Positions 1 through 13,534 of a DNA stretch of 64,000 nucleotides are shown piece after piece. The stretch is from Stromatinia cepivora (lineage: Eukaryota; Ascomycota; Leotiomycetes; Helotiales; Sclerotiniaceae): NCBI GenBank assembly GCA_014898415.1, contig RCTD01000006.1, positions 124,001 to 188,000 on the forward strand, given 5' to 3'. Made by a program: the position numbers and the translations under genes. Each line of letters opens with the position of its first letter. Positions within the stretch are counted from its first letter, which is position 1. Under the pieces are notes generated by a model, which saw only the letters and a list, made by a program, of their open reading frames with translations, was not told the origin of the DNA and made no database searches.

Positions 1-1230
1 GAAGGGAGCTCTAGTAGAACAGATTAGGGAAGAATCTGGCGGGGTTAGAAGAGCTGTTATAGAAGTCAGAAAAGCAGGCTGAAAATAAGATTTGCATATT
101 CATCAAACGTTATACTACCAGTGAGGAATCCGCAATGGCAGCATTGAGGACTTGATATTTATGATGAGGTTCTCAACTGCCTTTACTGATCGCCAACCGG
201 TTTCCCATTAGTCCGGAGGGAGGTCTGATATTAAGGAAATGTTGGATTCTTTTCTAAGAGTAAATGGATTTAAAATATTCGAATAATTGCGAACATTGAA
301 CAAAATTGAGATTTGAGGTTCAAATCTGACCTATGAGGAATGCCGTCACCTGAACTGCAGCCATCATCTCGTTCCTCCCCCGACACGCAACGTTTTTGTA
401 AAGTAGCGGTTTCTCCGTCACACATTTCGCCCTTGTGCATCATTATTTTTTTCTCTCCTCCCACTTCTATCTTCCGTCTCGGAGACGACGATTTTGCTCT
501 CAGCTGTGGCCTCAAGAGACCAAGCCTTCAGATTCTCGGACACAAGTCGCCTTCTGTCATGTTTTCTAGTGTGCGTTTTGAGTGAAGTTACTGGTCATGA
601 AATGTTTCTCGAAAGACCTCTCAACCTCGATATTTGTTAGAGAAGTTGATCAGATTTTTCTTAGGGAATTAAAAATAGCCTTTGCCGATAATAAAACCAT
701 CAACTCCTCAACTTCCCTTTGCAACAGCAGGTTATCTCCCTCGTTACTCGGCACATCCACGAGATGTTTTAATACTGCAGTTAGACTCTACCGAAGATCA
801 AACGCATGGCCTACTTCGACACAGCCAAGGAAAAGTATGCCGCCGATCTTTGTAATACAATGGGATGAGATATAGCTCTCTCCAACTTTTATCAACAAAC
901 ACATATGGATGTACTTGAAGATAACATTTCCATCCATTGGAGAAAAGCCCAAAGCTTTCAGGCTCGTGGTCCTACTCTGGAGCTTTATCTCTAACTCAAC
1001 TTTTTAATGGGCCAATGCCGTCTTCTACGTCGTCTGCTTGCGTAAATTTGAATGTTCAGGTATAAGCGCTTCAACATTGCTATAGAGATAGTGGATGCTT
1101 CAATAGACATTCCCAATTATGCAACAGAAACCGCGTGCATGGAGTTCCCCCAATAGCTTATAATGGGAGCATAACAATTCTACCACAATCCAAGAGAGTA
1201 CTAGATGTCAAACTATATGCTATCCTCCAG

Positions 1231-1602
1231 CTATAGCCCATGAATGTTATTCTCGGCACATTTCGTGCCCTCGGCACAATAGGATGTCCTATGTATGTAT
1301 CGCCTTTCCCAAGTGCACAGCCAATTTACAATCAACACAACAACAGGCTCTACCAGATCAGCCACCATATACCTATACGCCACTTCAAAATCATGATGAA
1401 TCTGAGAGGACAAATAACCGACAACAATACATATAAGTGGGGTCCCAAAATTCAACATCCAAAAGTCCCCAAGAAAGTAAATAAACCCTGAAACAACAAC
1501 AATAGCCAATACCAAAAATATCAAAACATCTATCCCCAGTGTAAACACTGAGGTGTGGGATTGACCACGAGACGCCCCCCATGTCGGATAGTTATCCATC
1601 AC
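1231..1602 (-). CDS. Doubtful small membrane protein ORF
   Basis: An open frame of 123 codons, beginning with two methionines. I do not recognise it. It has two or three strongly hydrophobic stretches (roughly residues 22-45, 50-65 and 85-95), which would make a small membrane protein with a polar N-terminus. The C-terminal 30 residues are polar and cysteine-containing and could be intron read-through. No homologous neighbour or start context supports it, and the surrounding DNA looks decayed, so it may be a fragment of a larger transporter or a chance frame. Confidence 0.22.
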   Translation of the reverse strand: MMDNYPTWGASRGQSHTSVFTLGIDVLIFLVLAIVVVSGFIYFLGDFWMLNFGTPLICIVVGYLSSQIHHDFEVAYRYMVADLVEPVVVLIVNWLCTWERRYIHRTSYCAEGTKCAENNIHGL

Positions 1603-4082
1603 GGGTACTTAACTCTCAAGGCTATTTCTTTGGTACCTTGTAGGATGGAAGCGCAGAATGGGACCACTGCACCACGCTCCCCACTACGAGCAGAGGCCGG
1701 TTAAGCTGAATGTCCTGCAGTTATTCAATATTATATAGGGTCTAATAAGTATTCCGGCCTATGTATTGAAGTTAGGTGACGTGAAAGTATCTGGTGTGAA
1801 TATCCAATATCAGCAAGTGAGTGCGGTGAAAAGTTTGTGATAAAATCACGTACACGTATGATTTTGGTTCCCCATGATTGTAAGACTTAGATCTCATCAA
1901 CTTGAATTTGTCTCCGAGCTGTATAGAATTTTACATCAAATCATTGCATCATTCTTGTGTTAGTTGCCATACACCGAAGAAGCGAAGAAGGAGCAAAGAA
2001 AGGGTGGAGCGTTGTCAACAGACATAGATGTAACGAGGACTTGGGAAGGGACGAGGTGATACTCACAATGAGTATGAGTTCACACATGACGTCGACAGTG
2101 AGCCAGTTCATCCGATAGAACAAACCAGTGTCCATCTATAGATAATAGGAAATGAAGCTATTGAGGGGGCAACCCATTTGGCGTACATTTAACAGATGGG
2201 AAGAGCCGACTTTGACCTACAGTCAATCAGCTTCTTCCATTAAAAGGTACGTCACTTCGGTTACAAGATTACACACCTCATCTGTGATAAGATGAGTAGT
2301 CCATGTCGCATAACCCTTTCTAGGTACTTTCCACTTTCAAAAAGAAAACATGAATATAAGTAGATGTCCGGCATACAGTGCAAATTAAAGACCAACCAAG
2401 AATCGTACATACCATGGAGAGTGTTGCTATCTACTAGGTAGATATGAAAATATAGCATTGCGATGGCCGGCAAATGGTATTGACGCAATTTGATTTCTGC
2501 CCGGTTCTTTGAATTGTCAAAGTGAAGTTATTCAACCAAACGAGGGTAAATGGCTGGAGTAACTGCGATTCAACCCTAAGAGCGTCGTAAGAAGGGATAT
2601 GGATATGGGTGCTCGCGGCACTCCTTTGGTGACCCGATCACAATACTGTCAAAATGCAGGTGATTCTCAAAGTACTAGCGCACTTCCACACTTTGTCGCA
2701 CCTCTATCGTTATCGCTTGGAAGATTCTCCCATATCCGCCGTTTGAACATATAGATCGTATTTTGTTGATGGAATCCAACTGAACATTCGTAGTGAAATT
2801 ATTGAGCACGCTTTCACCCTTTCGTTCGCATCTTCTTCTGCAAGAGACGCTATGTTCATATTTACTGCGATGCTGTAGTCATGAAAAGAAGACATTACAG
2901 GCGTGTTTATGGATTTGTTCTACCACCGTCTTGTGACAGAAATGATGATGGAATGTAACACTCACATTTGAAAACCTCAAAGAAGTCTCCAGCTTATTCA
3001 GAAAGTTGGCCGGTGGACATCTACCGGAAAGAATTGCCAAATTCGAGATAATTCGACAGGTCATGGACGACCGCGTCGACGTGTCAACCAAGGACAAAAG
3101 GAGCGCACAGTCCAGTCGTGCGAGGACAGCAAGAACTCATGTAATACTGCGCGGATTCTTAGCAAACTTCAGTCATTTGACGTGACGACATACATGCCTA
3201 TATCAACGAGTTGGTTCATCAAAAAGCACCTGACATCTGTGGCTTAACTTCCAAGCACGCGAACGTGATCCAAATATGAGTCTACGGAGAATAAGATGCC
3301 AATACATCGTACTAATGTACGGCCGTGCAATGATGTTCATGTAGAGTCTACCTGATCGCCATGCAATGCATGTAAGTGCTCCGATATGCATCACTTAGCA
3401 GACGACTGTGAACGGGGGTGAGTACATAAGATGGGCTGCCTTGGCTTAGAGCGGCACTTTACAAAAACATTCGTCTCATCAAGTTATAATGGATCTGACA
3501 TCGCTCCTCAATTTGCTGGGGTTTCATGCAAATTCTTCCTTCTTGAGCTCGGTCACGCCGGTCTCAGGAATACATCCTCCCCCATTTAAGCTCACATCCT
3601 TCTCATCCAGTCTTACCCATGGCTTGATCTTGGCCATTCATCGCCAAGAATGTCAAAACGTGCCACAATCGCTGTGGTGAAATGATGGTGCAGATCACGG
3701 AAGGAAAGGAAGGAACCGCGCTGTCGGGACAGTCGGAGTGTATTAGATGGCGCGCATTACATCCACCTTCGTCATACAGTAAGACACAATTTGAGATAGG
3801 AGCGAAGTATATACTTGTGATGGATGTCTCACGTTTCGAGGCCAACGCACGTGGGAGGCATTGGTTCAGGCAGAATTGCCTAAGCGAGAATAGACTGATT
3901 AGGAGGAATACCCACCTAAGTAAGTGGTGTATAAGCGGCACAATTTTGAGTGATGGGTGATCTACTCATCTCTAGATTCTAGGTGGGCGATGTTTTGTTC
4001 TGAAAATATCAAACTGCGAAAAAAGTGAAAATTGGTCGCCGTATGGATCCAAGGGGGTTGCAGCCTCACCGATATTCCCAGA

Positions 4083-4443
4083 ACATGCATGCACTTGGAT
4101 TATCGGCCCCACCCAGCCGCTAGAGCCAACGCTTAACCCAAAATCCCAAAGCCCTGTGAAAGATCGAAAGACGGAAACGTGTTGCTTTTTCGCAACATTA
4201 TTGGTCCATTCTAACCTCATCTTTGAACAAATGAAGGGGCTCACCAAAATAGTGAACGCCAGTCTTCGGATGAAGTCCGCCAAGTTTCTTTTATGCACTA
4301 TTGTTGCCACAGATGTGAAAATTTCATTACAAGAATATTCGAACCAAATGTGCCGGCTTGGAGAGCTTGTGGTGGTTGAAGGGGGGAAAGTTATCGCTTT
4401 CACATACTCCATGATATCAGAAGACCATCGCGAAGTGATATAA
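4083..4443 (+). CDS. Doubtful ORF, possible SnoaL/NTF2-like C-terminus
   Basis: Open to a TAA at 4,441-4,443 with no stop for about 120 codons. The last 45 residues alternate hydrophobic and polar positions (motifs DVKISLQEY, GELVVVEGGKV, AFTYSM), as in the closing beta-strands of SnoaL/NTF2-like small-molecule enzymes. This is a resemblance only; no active-site residue can be named. The upstream part is not recognisable and may contain an intron or be decayed. An antisense frame of 158 codons over the same interval is equally open, so coding status is uncertain. Confidence 0.22.
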
Positions 4444-4906
4444 AACAAACTATCTGGGGCACCCGCACATGTTCTTTGATGCTCCTCAGTGGGGGATAGT
4501 CACAATATGAATGATAATAATCTCCATCTCGATACGGCAAGTAAGTGGAGAAACATGCTGTTTGCAATCTTGACAGTAAGCACGGCAAACAATTTTACAA
4601 CAAGGCGACCCATGGAAAATAGTATTGGATAATGGATCCGAGGAAATAGACGGCTCAATCGTGTTCTGGAGCAGACGATCAAGTCCAGAGTGGGGGATAT
4701 CCCCTTCTCAATTGCAATCGTGATGGATTTAATCAATATCAAAATGAAGCGACAGCATGAGCACAGCCGGTATCAACAGTCATAGGGTATCACAGCGCTA
4801 GAGCGTTAACTCTAACAGCTTTTGAAATTTTACATTTGCTATACAACATTTGAGTATTTGGTATGGCAAGACTCGATAAAGTTCCGGTAGTTCCTAGGTT
4901 GAGTTG

Positions 4907-4932
4907 CACACACACACACACACACACACACA
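4907..4932. repeat. CA dinucleotide microsatellite
   Basis: Thirteen uninterrupted CA units directly visible, followed by CCATGG. Confidence 0.95.
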
Positions 4933-5884
4933 CCATGGATCATAATTTAAAACGAACAACCTTTTGCTGAAAATTTAAAGTGGTGTCTGAGAGGCGATAG
5001 CTTACAACACACAGTCTAGATCAACAGTTAGCTACTGCATCTGTAACCGAAAGACAGTTAGTTGTGGAGGGATTTGAGGGGGAAATTGAAACGGCAAAAG
5101 TTATTGAGATTCATTTACTTACAGCTACATTGAATCATATCTCGATTGGTAACGTCGACTCGACTTATCTACTAGGTACCTCAACTGGTATCTCCGGCAA
5201 GCAAATTGGTTACCTCATACCCCTTCATTTGATCATTCATTATTCCATGAAGCTTGTCTTTCCTTTTTTCCCTTTTTCCTTTATTTAATTCCGATCTATT
5301 TCCAATTTTCATAAATATGAACAATGAATTAGAAGAATGAACATTATTTTTGCCCAGGTTATCAACCCATCAGATCGGATTCTCGTAACATGTGGGATGT
5401 GTGTCAGCCATACAATTACCTGGTAGACAACTCAACTTGAGCCAATGAAAATAAATATACTCCGCACTAAACCAATATAAGTACATGGATTTTCCTCGGT
5501 CTTTAAATCCCACCCTACACTTTGGAAAAACTCCACTTTGCCCCGCCTCAAGGTCTGATGCCCCACCTCGGAGTACTCTATCCAATTTTTCTTCATGCTA
5601 ATCTAGAATAGTACACATGACATGGACTACCGTAGTAAAAAACAAAAAGTAAACCCAAGGAAAGAAAAGTTGACTGGTAGACCATGATTAATGAATGATT
5701 AATGATTAATTGAATTCTCTTATTTATTTCATCTCCCCCCCTTCCTCAAAGTTGCCCTTTCACTCCCTTTTCTCTTCATCGACAAATTTCTTCATCCCCC
5801 CTTCATTGCCTCAGCAATAAGGGCTTTTGCCGTCAAATTCCTCAACTTCTCGATTTTCGAGGTACCTGTTCGTCATTTGTCAAA

Positions 5885-7923
5885 ATGGCGAATCCTATTC
5901 ATACCCATGAACACCATAACCCTACCAACATGGGCATAATTGGTCTTCCTCATGGTCCGGAAACGGGTGATGATCATGTGTCGATATATGATCTGGGAGC
6001 TGATGAAGCTGTTTTTAACGAAATTCTTTACCCAGATGACATTTTCACAGCAGAGCATGTGTATTGGGCGGATCTCAAATTCAAAGACAAAATCTCCTTT
6101 ATTACCAGGACTGAAGGAGCCGATGCAAAGGAAGAGTTAAGAACGATCTGGTCGATGATGAAAAAAGACCCCCTTAGTCCAGTCAGTTGGTACTTCAGCA
6201 ACGCTGTTCTCCCTGGTGCGGGTTTAGGTCTTGAAGGGTATGACGATTTTCATGATTTATATTTTTCCACGCTAATGATGTTTCCAGATATGTTCTTTTC
6301 TCTATCGGGAACTTGGGGCCCCTCTTCTCAGCTGTCTGGCCACAATGTTGGAAGACTTTTAAAGTTTGTAATGAGCAGTGGACCTATGCCGTCACTTATT
6401 TGGAAATTATTGGTATCATTGTTGGTCAAATCCTCGTCGGATACTTGGGCGATAAGATTGGTCGTCGTTGGGGTTTGATTCAAGATGCCGTCATTATGTT
6501 CCTTGGTCTCCTGATGCTCATCGCTTCCTGGGGCACAACTCTCAACGGCTGGGTTATTTGCTATGCCTGGTCATTGTTCTTCTACGGTATCGGTGTAGGT
6601 GGCGAATATCCAATGACAGCCACTGCTGCTATGGAAAGCGCCACCGCACCAAATCGCAGAACAACTAAAATGGACCGCCTTCATCGTGGACGCAAGGTCA
6701 CCATGGCCTTCTTGATGCAAGGTTGGGGTCAATTCTTCAATCAAGCCATTCTCATCCTCTTACTTCTCATTTTCCATCACGGAAGCGGAAACCCACCTTA
6801 TTCCACAGTCTCAGCACAATGGGTTTTCCGAGTCTCATTCGCCATTCCTGCTGTCGGCACTCTGTGGCTTGTCTATTACCGAATGTATAAGATGCCTCTC
6901 ATCTCCAAAACACTAGACATCGCCAAAAAGACGACGAATGTTACTGGATATGACAGAGAATCTCTCAGCTTAACAGTTAAACATTTCTCAGGACGCTTGA
7001 TTGCTACAGCCGGAGCCTGGTTTTGCAATGATGTCTTCTTCTACGGCAACAAACTGTTCCAGTCCCAATTCATCAAGGTCATCTCGCCAGGCTCAACTTC
7101 AATCATGGAAGGGTGGCTGTGGAACTTGTGTAACGTCGGGGTATCTCTTGCCGGCTATTATTGCGCCTCGTTTCTCATCGACAACAAACTCTATGGACGA
7201 AAGTGGATGCAGCAAGTTGGATTTGCATTAGATTTTATTCTTTTCGTTGTCCCAGCTTTCCACTACGCTCATTATACTAGCATCGCTGGTATCAAATCTT
7301 TCCAGGCCATGTACTTCTTGTCGTCCTTCTTCAACCAATTCGGTCCAAACAGTGTTACCTTCCTCGTCGCTGCAGAAGTTTTCCCAACACCTATCCGCGC
7401 CTCTGCACATGGATTCTCAGCAGCTGTTGGTAAATTGGGTGCTTTGTTCGCATCAGTTCTTTACAACTTTATTACAACTCAGCAAAAGTTCTACATCGTC
7501 CCGTGGTTCGGTCTCGCCGGCATGCTCCTAACATGGATCTTCCTTCCAGACACCACTGGCCTCGATCTCAAAGAGCAAGAAAGAAGATGGAAATACATTA
7601 GATCTGGTAGAGAGTCTGAGTATCATGGTATTGCTATCCACCCAGCACATTTGTCCATGTGGGAGAGATGGATGAAGGCCGGCAAAAGCTATGACCCCAA
7701 GTTGGATGCCGGAGACAAGATTCTTGAAATGCGCCAAGAATGGGAACTCAAGCAAACCGAGAAAGGCAAGAATGAGGAAGATATTGCAACCTACGATGAT
7801 GATTGGAGCCAGGAAATTCACCAATACTTCCGTTCCGACAACAGTCCTAGACGAACTCACGCGCCGACTCGTGCAGAGAAGATATCTGAAACTACGAGCG
7901 ATGAAATTACGAGAGAGAAGTAG
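5885..7923 (+). CDS. PHO84-family MFS phosphate transporter
   Basis: Predicted plasma-membrane proton-coupled inorganic phosphate permease of 662 residues, somewhat longer than usual because of an acidic cytosolic N-terminus of about 115 residues and a charged C-terminal tail. Exons 5,885-6,237 and 6,288-7,923; the 50-nt intron has donor GTATGA, branch GCTAATG and acceptor CAG, and splicing restores the segment LEGYVLFSIGNLGPLF. Family signs are the MFS loop motif GYLGDKIGRRWG near residue 168, the phosphate-porter signature GGEYPMTAT (a variant of GGDYPLSAT), and AEVFPTPIRASAHG near residue 480 in the second half. About 12 hydrophobic spans are present. The start is the first ATG after a pyrimidine-rich leader. 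Phosphate is the family substrate; glycerophosphodiesters cannot be excluded. No Pho4-type CACGTG was noticed in the 500 bases upstream. Confidence 0.9.
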
Positions 7924-10900
7924 ATGGACATCCGTTGATGTTTCAGTCCTTCTGTGGCGTTTTTGGTTTTGTAATGGGGATGGGAGATTCCCCTAAATAC
8001 CTGCACAACTTGATGTATGGGATTTGAAAAGGTGTTTTATATATATTTGCTCACACTATCACACTGGCTTGTATGCCATGGATGGAATGAGATACTTAGA
8101 ACTTAATAAAGATATGATTATAAGATTGTCGTTCGAACTGTAGCAAATTGAAGTGATTGTAATTCTGAACACCTCGTGCAATGGGTTCAACCATATTGTT
8201 CTGTCACAGATTGGTGTACCATACCATAAGAGCAGCTCTTAGCAAATCCAACAGGAATGTGACGAAAATCCTGCAACTCGTCTCATTCTCTATGCGTCTC
8301 GAGGATAGATACCAATGGTGGAAGTAATTTGCCCAGGGACTTGGAAATCTCATGGGTCAAATTGAGATAGGTCGAGGGTTTGCTCTCCGCAAGAATTCGA
8401 ACCCGGACAACGATGATCAGGCTCAAGCTCAACCGTGAATGTGGTGCCATATAGTAGCATAGAGACATTGCGAAATAGACTGGCTGAGGTCAGTAGCGAA
8501 CGCAAAGTCAGAGATAGATCGAGTTACTTTTCAAACAAAATTTCCGCATTGACCGGAAGCCGAGAACTACAAAAACTACAAGCTTGAGTAAGAAAATTTC
8601 CTGCCCCCTATATATGACATATGTTCATAGTTGATAAATTACAATGTATCCTGGGATGACATGGATGCCGGATTCTAGATTTGAACAGGACGAGCTCTCT
8701 ATCTAGGTATTATGGGTAACAGAGTGAAAATCGGCATTTGTAAGAATGATCCCTATATCACCGCTCATTCGTGATTTCCATAAAGCAAACAATGATGAAA
8801 AGTTTAAATAAGATGAAGTCCACGTAGACCATCCGTGACATTTGAAGCTGGAAGCGAAGGATCTACACATGATTCGAGTTCTTTTGTATGGCGAAGGGTT
8901 ACCGAAGATTGGTGACACTTTAATTAAAACAATAAGCTAATAGCTTGCAACACTTAGTCTATGTGACGAGAATATCTATGCATTGATGGGCTCTCACGCA
9001 ACGTGTAAGGCATTCGGCTTCGTATATGGGCATGCAAAAGATTATTTACTAGCGCTCGCTGCTCCTGTCAAAAAGACTTGTGAATTGAGGAAATCCACAC
9101 ACTCTGATATAAATCTCGAGCACAGAGTCGAGGTGGAGATCAATGTCTTTTATTAATGTGCTACCACAGTCTTAGCGAATGAGTTCCCATTCAGAGTCTG
9201 GTTAACAATAGGTCGCTGTAGGATTTCAGAAGGGATGGCCTAATCAAGCTCTTGAAGGAATGAAGGGAAGAGGTGGCACTCGTGCTACAATACTCGTGCT
9301 CCATATCTACCAATAAAAAAGTCACTTCAGTGACAAGGTTAAAAATGATTCACTGAATCCAAATTCAACCTCAAAATTCAACCTCAAAATTCAACCTCTT
9401 TAAGAGTGGTTCAAACCCCTTTCCCCTGTTTTAACGAGCGTCAAACATCAAAGCCAGACCGTTAGCAAATGTCTTTGGGGAGGAAATAACAGGATCAATT
9501 CCGTCTCTGCCTGCTCTAGTGAGTATTGCTTTTATCCTAACAGAACCTCTTATTATAAGTTGGCCCTGACATTCTAAAAAGAGCCTAATGATGACCCGAG
9601 TTACAGGTAATAACCTCCAATGCAGATGATAATACAGTTGCAATTCCAGCAGAAGTAGGAGCCCATTTGAAATTGCACGGTTCACCTCAACCACACAATC
9701 AAATCTAAGTGCGTTTGGTGCTCCGAACCCCATACCCCGTGTGTCTTCCGAACAGTGGATAGCAACTCTGGATAATGACTCCGGCATTGTGCCAAGTCTC
9801 CCGCATGCCGCCTGTGCAAAACCCAGATTTTCAAAGCTCAAGCTTACATGAATACATGTGCCTTATACTAATTCACCTAGGTCCTGGTAGTTTCCGAAGT
9901 TTATAAGGTACTGCCTTACTGACTGGAAAAGATGTTCTTGAACAATACCCCTCGAAATGGGGCAGACGTTCACAAATGATTGCCAGGTCACGAGCACTGG
10001 CAATCAAAATATATGAGTGGGAGGCGCCATGAGCATCATCATACTTGTTTTCTGATGCCATATTGTTCCTTTTTTGGTCATGGAAAGTGGCAAGGCATAT
10101 TTTTCTATATTAAAATTAGTCCTTTTACTCATGTTTTAACCAGTATCTCCATTAGCATTGCCCAAATCAGACATCGGATCTTGACATGAACGGTATTCAA
10201 ATGTGCTTATATCTATCCCACCTTCTTTTTTAAACCCATAGGATCCTTGTAAGATTAAGAGCTTTTCGTGAGACAAAGAATCAAGCAAGACCGATAGAGA
10301 CCTGCCACTCAGAAAGTGGCAAAGCTTGACTCGTGAGAGTCCCAAGTCCTCTGGCAGTATCCGGGACACGATCTTTCAATCAATGACAGCCGTACACAAG
10401 ATCAATTTGTATTCCCTAGTCTTCTCGATAGAAGGGCAAAGGATCACGACCGGATGTTGTACAAGATGACTAAAGAACGGCATATCGAGTCAAACATTGA
10501 GAAGAAATCATACTGCTCACGGACAGAGCAATGCAGCTCGGAAAATGAGATTAACTCAAGAGGATAAAGATGGTGATGAGGTCAATGAAAATACCAAGGA
10601 TTCTAACAGTTCAGGTAACAGCGGTTTAACGTCTGACGATGATGCTATTCTAGAAGGGAATATGCTTGTGATTGATCAGCTCTGTGTCGTGGGTCATTGA
10701 TGGCATGGAAATCTGAAGTTCGAGTCATTCGAAAGACCGAACATGACGATCAGGATCTGTTATCACTTCTTGCCAGGAGCAAGATATTTCACCAATGACC
10801 CAGAGAGCTGGACTGAGTAAGATGAAAGACTTTATCAACAAGCCGACTTTTGAAACAGTATTTTTGGTGAGGCTCCGAACATTTAAGGAATCGACCAGTA

Positions 10901-12806
10901 TTTGGGCAAGTGTCCCTAGCGAAACCCTTCTTCTTCTATCTTTAATTGGACGATTAGACAGAAAAAATGACAACGTCCTCCAAGCATTTCAATGCGCGAG
11001 GCTTATCTAACAAAGCAGATAATGTTGATGACCTCAAGACCAGTTCTTTTCGTGCTAGAAATCAGTGCGAAGGACAAATAGCGGAAAAGCATAACCGTGA
11101 CAACACTTCTGCTTTTTTGGAGCTGTGAGATATTGAAGATGAGTTGAGCACTTCAAAGTCATTATTCAATAGTTAAACGATGGGGATTGAAAGTAAGTTG
11201 GATGTTTATGGGAAGAGAGCTGACTAGGACTGGCTGATGTTTTCCTTAGAATTGCTGAGGACTATTCTTCGAATAGCCCTCAGCATGTTGAGAAATGATG
11301 GGAAACGCGAGGAGTACTAGACATGATGGATGCTACCCGTCCATCGTCGAAGCACAATTGCTGACATGAAATTATTTGACAAGTTGCCCGGCATGATACA
11401 GAGACAAGCACAAGTGTAAAGAATGCCGTAGCTATCATATTGAGGATACTGACCATTGATTTAAGTGGATGAGATAGTCTGGAAAGGTATCAGACTGATC
11501 TTTCTGGTGCGCAAAGCAGATCTACCATGATCTTCACAGTGAGTTTACCCACACATGTGTGATGAGCTGTACTGATTGATGTTGGGAATAGGTCTTCACG
11601 CATATTAGACGCATGTATTCGTATGCTATCTACAAATAACCTCTATGAGTTCTGAACTAATCTCGACCATGAGCTACTACCTAATTTCTTCATAGGTCTT
11701 TCTGGAATGAATGTTTAGCTAAGTTTCCTCTTTCCTTCTCAAATCTTACTTTCACCACACCATGTTGTAACATCACAGCAGAGAATGAGGCCGTGGTGTT
11801 ATCTTCTTTTTCGAACAGTAGGCGTAATCGCAAGCATGTATTAATACCCCTTCATGTGAAAGAACAGAATTAAGAAAATTCCACTCCAACAGTCCTACAT
11901 TCGCCGCCTCATAACACTTACCCTCATCATTGCCTGAAGTATTGGTATCCGTCATTCGCTTTAATCTTGCAGGAACATCTATCACGCCCTCATACACCAA
12001 CAATACCATCAAGGGAATTTTCGAGACCAGAGCAGCGACAAGGGAAGCAGAATAAAAGAATTAAGAAAGAGGAAAAATAAGAGGAGCAGATTCGCAAAAG
12101 AACAGACGCGCTTGCAATTGCATGATCAAGGTTGGGATTTTTGGGAAAGTCATAAGGAGTGTGGGGAAATGGATTGTAAAGATGAGGACTTTATCTCGGG
12201 GAAGTGCATTTAGTATATGCCCTAGGATTGGGAAAGGGGGTGATATAATGTAATGTAATGAAATTAACGAGCTTTGAGATGCTTGGAACAATGTAATGAA
12301 GTGGAAGAGCTACTGTACCTCGTGTGCACGACAATATTGTAGGAATGTATGTGTGAATGGAAGTGATCATAGTCATTTTTTCAGGGTTTATGGACGTAGT
12401 TTCTTAGCAACTACAAGCAAAGAGACTTCAGCAAACTATAAGCACCCACATGGATCATCTAAAGCAGACGGGGATGTGGATGTGGTATCGGCCTCATTCA
12501 ACATACAGGGTTCATGCCCAGGTAAAACAAGAGGCTACAACTGAGTTTTTGACCACAATTTGGGAATTCCTCAAAGTCAAGCAAAGGAGCAGAAGCGGGT
12601 TTCACGGCGGAGCACAGAAAGGACGACATGTTCTTGACGTTATTTTCATATTTGCCTGTTGCTTGCTATCTGTCATAGCTGTCTTCCAACCGTAGTCAAG
12701 AAGCAGGTTGATATTCCAGGCTTAAACGCCATACAATCTCATGCAAATATGTGATCCATCCATCCTTGATAACCCAAATGATACAGAGTAAATGTATCCC
12801 AATAAT
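7924..12806. other. Gene-poor interval with coding-like fragments
   Basis: No intact gene is supported over 4.9 kb. Minus strand 9,431-9,841 is open for 136 codons and partly protein-like, but I do not recognise it. Plus strand 10,490-11,100 shows successive coding-like pieces (for example DQDLLSLLARSKIF near 10,760) broken by stops. Minus strand about 11,870-12,060 encodes a hydrophobic then charged stretch followed by a GTAAGT donor-like site near 11,925, suggesting one exon of an unidentified membrane protein. A threefold TCAACCTCAAAAT-type repeat lies at about 9,365-9,400. Confidence 0.45.
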
Positions 12807-13534
12807 TTACTTGAGGGGAATGAAACGGGAAGAGTGGGTGGCACCAATACCGGGTCTTCCGTGCTTGACTGGTCGGCTGTTTCAAAGTTAGTACATATTT
12901 CCAATGCGCAGTTCTCAAAGAATGACGGAAGAATAAGTTGAGGATAACTTACTAAGAGATAGAGAATTCGGCCAAGTAGTGACCGACCATCTCAGGCTTG
13001 ATTTCGACCTGGTTGAACTCCTTTCCAGAGTAGATACCGATAACGCTGCCAATCATTTCTGGGACAACGATCATATCTCTCAAGTGAGTCTTGACCAAAT
13101 CAGGCTTCTCGTTTGGCTTAGCCTCTTGCTTGGCCTTGCGGAGCTTCTTGATGAGACCCATAGGCTTGCGCTTCAAACCGCGGTTGAACCTACGGCGAGC
13201 ACGAGCGTGGACAACATCACGGAGTTGGTCGGAGGAGAGGTCGAGGAGTCTATTCGAAGAATATGAGGGTTAGCTACTATGAGATCCCCTTTGATATTCA
13301 TGTTGTGGATTTTTAAGGTAGGCATACTGGTCGAGGTCGATTCCACGGTAGGAAAACTTGCGGAATGCTCTCTTTGCCTTGATCTCGGCAGCCTTTTGGG
13401 CATCCTGTTAAATTGATGAAAATGATTAGCCTTCTATTTCGTTGAAGCTGTCTCCACAACTGTTGCAGAGATAGGATACGATCCAAGTGATCGCAGAAAA
13501 TTAATTAATTGCTCACATATTCTTCGTCAGCCAT
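12807..13534 (-). CDS. RPS15: 40S ribosomal protein uS19 (S15)
   Basis: Cytosolic small-subunit ribosomal protein uS19, 153 residues, at the head of the 40S subunit near the decoding site. Four exons on the minus strand: 13,534-13,517 (only six codons, MADEEY), 13,404-13,328, 13,249-12,953 and 12,876-12,807. Introns are 112, 78 and 76 nt with GT-AG ends. Conserved segments include [16 protein letters not shown], the core [20 protein letters not shown] and the C-terminal [18 protein letters not shown]. Summed exon length is 462 nt, a multiple of three, and no conserved part is missing. The gene is followed upstream by the P2 stalk gene in the same orientation, 632 nt away, an arrangement that may be coincidental. 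Confidence 0.97.

Larger units (their letters stand above)
1..5884. other. Gene-poor left region
   Basis: No intact gene can be assigned with confidence. Bases 2-82 are open from the window edge to a TGA (27 codons) and could be the end of a gene lying to the left. Several short plus-strand stretches around 2,640-3,186 look coding-like but are broken by stops and frame changes; the longest runs from about 2,949 to a TGA at 3,184-3,186. Two doubtful open frames (1,231-1,602 and 4,083-4,443) are listed separately. A CA microsatellite lies at 4,907-4,932. The last 150 bases are pyrimidine-rich, as is common just upstream of fungal start codons, and probably belong to the phosphate permease promoter and 5' UTR. 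Confidence 0.5.

Noticed and set aside
6468..7996. Several frames of 60-110 codons inside the phosphate transporter gene
   Set aside because: Shadows of a well-supported coding sequence on other frames or strand.
8390..8405. GGTTCGAATTC-like word on the minus strand, reminiscent of a tRNA T-loop
   Set aside because: No acceptor stem, anticodon arm or D arm could be placed around it.
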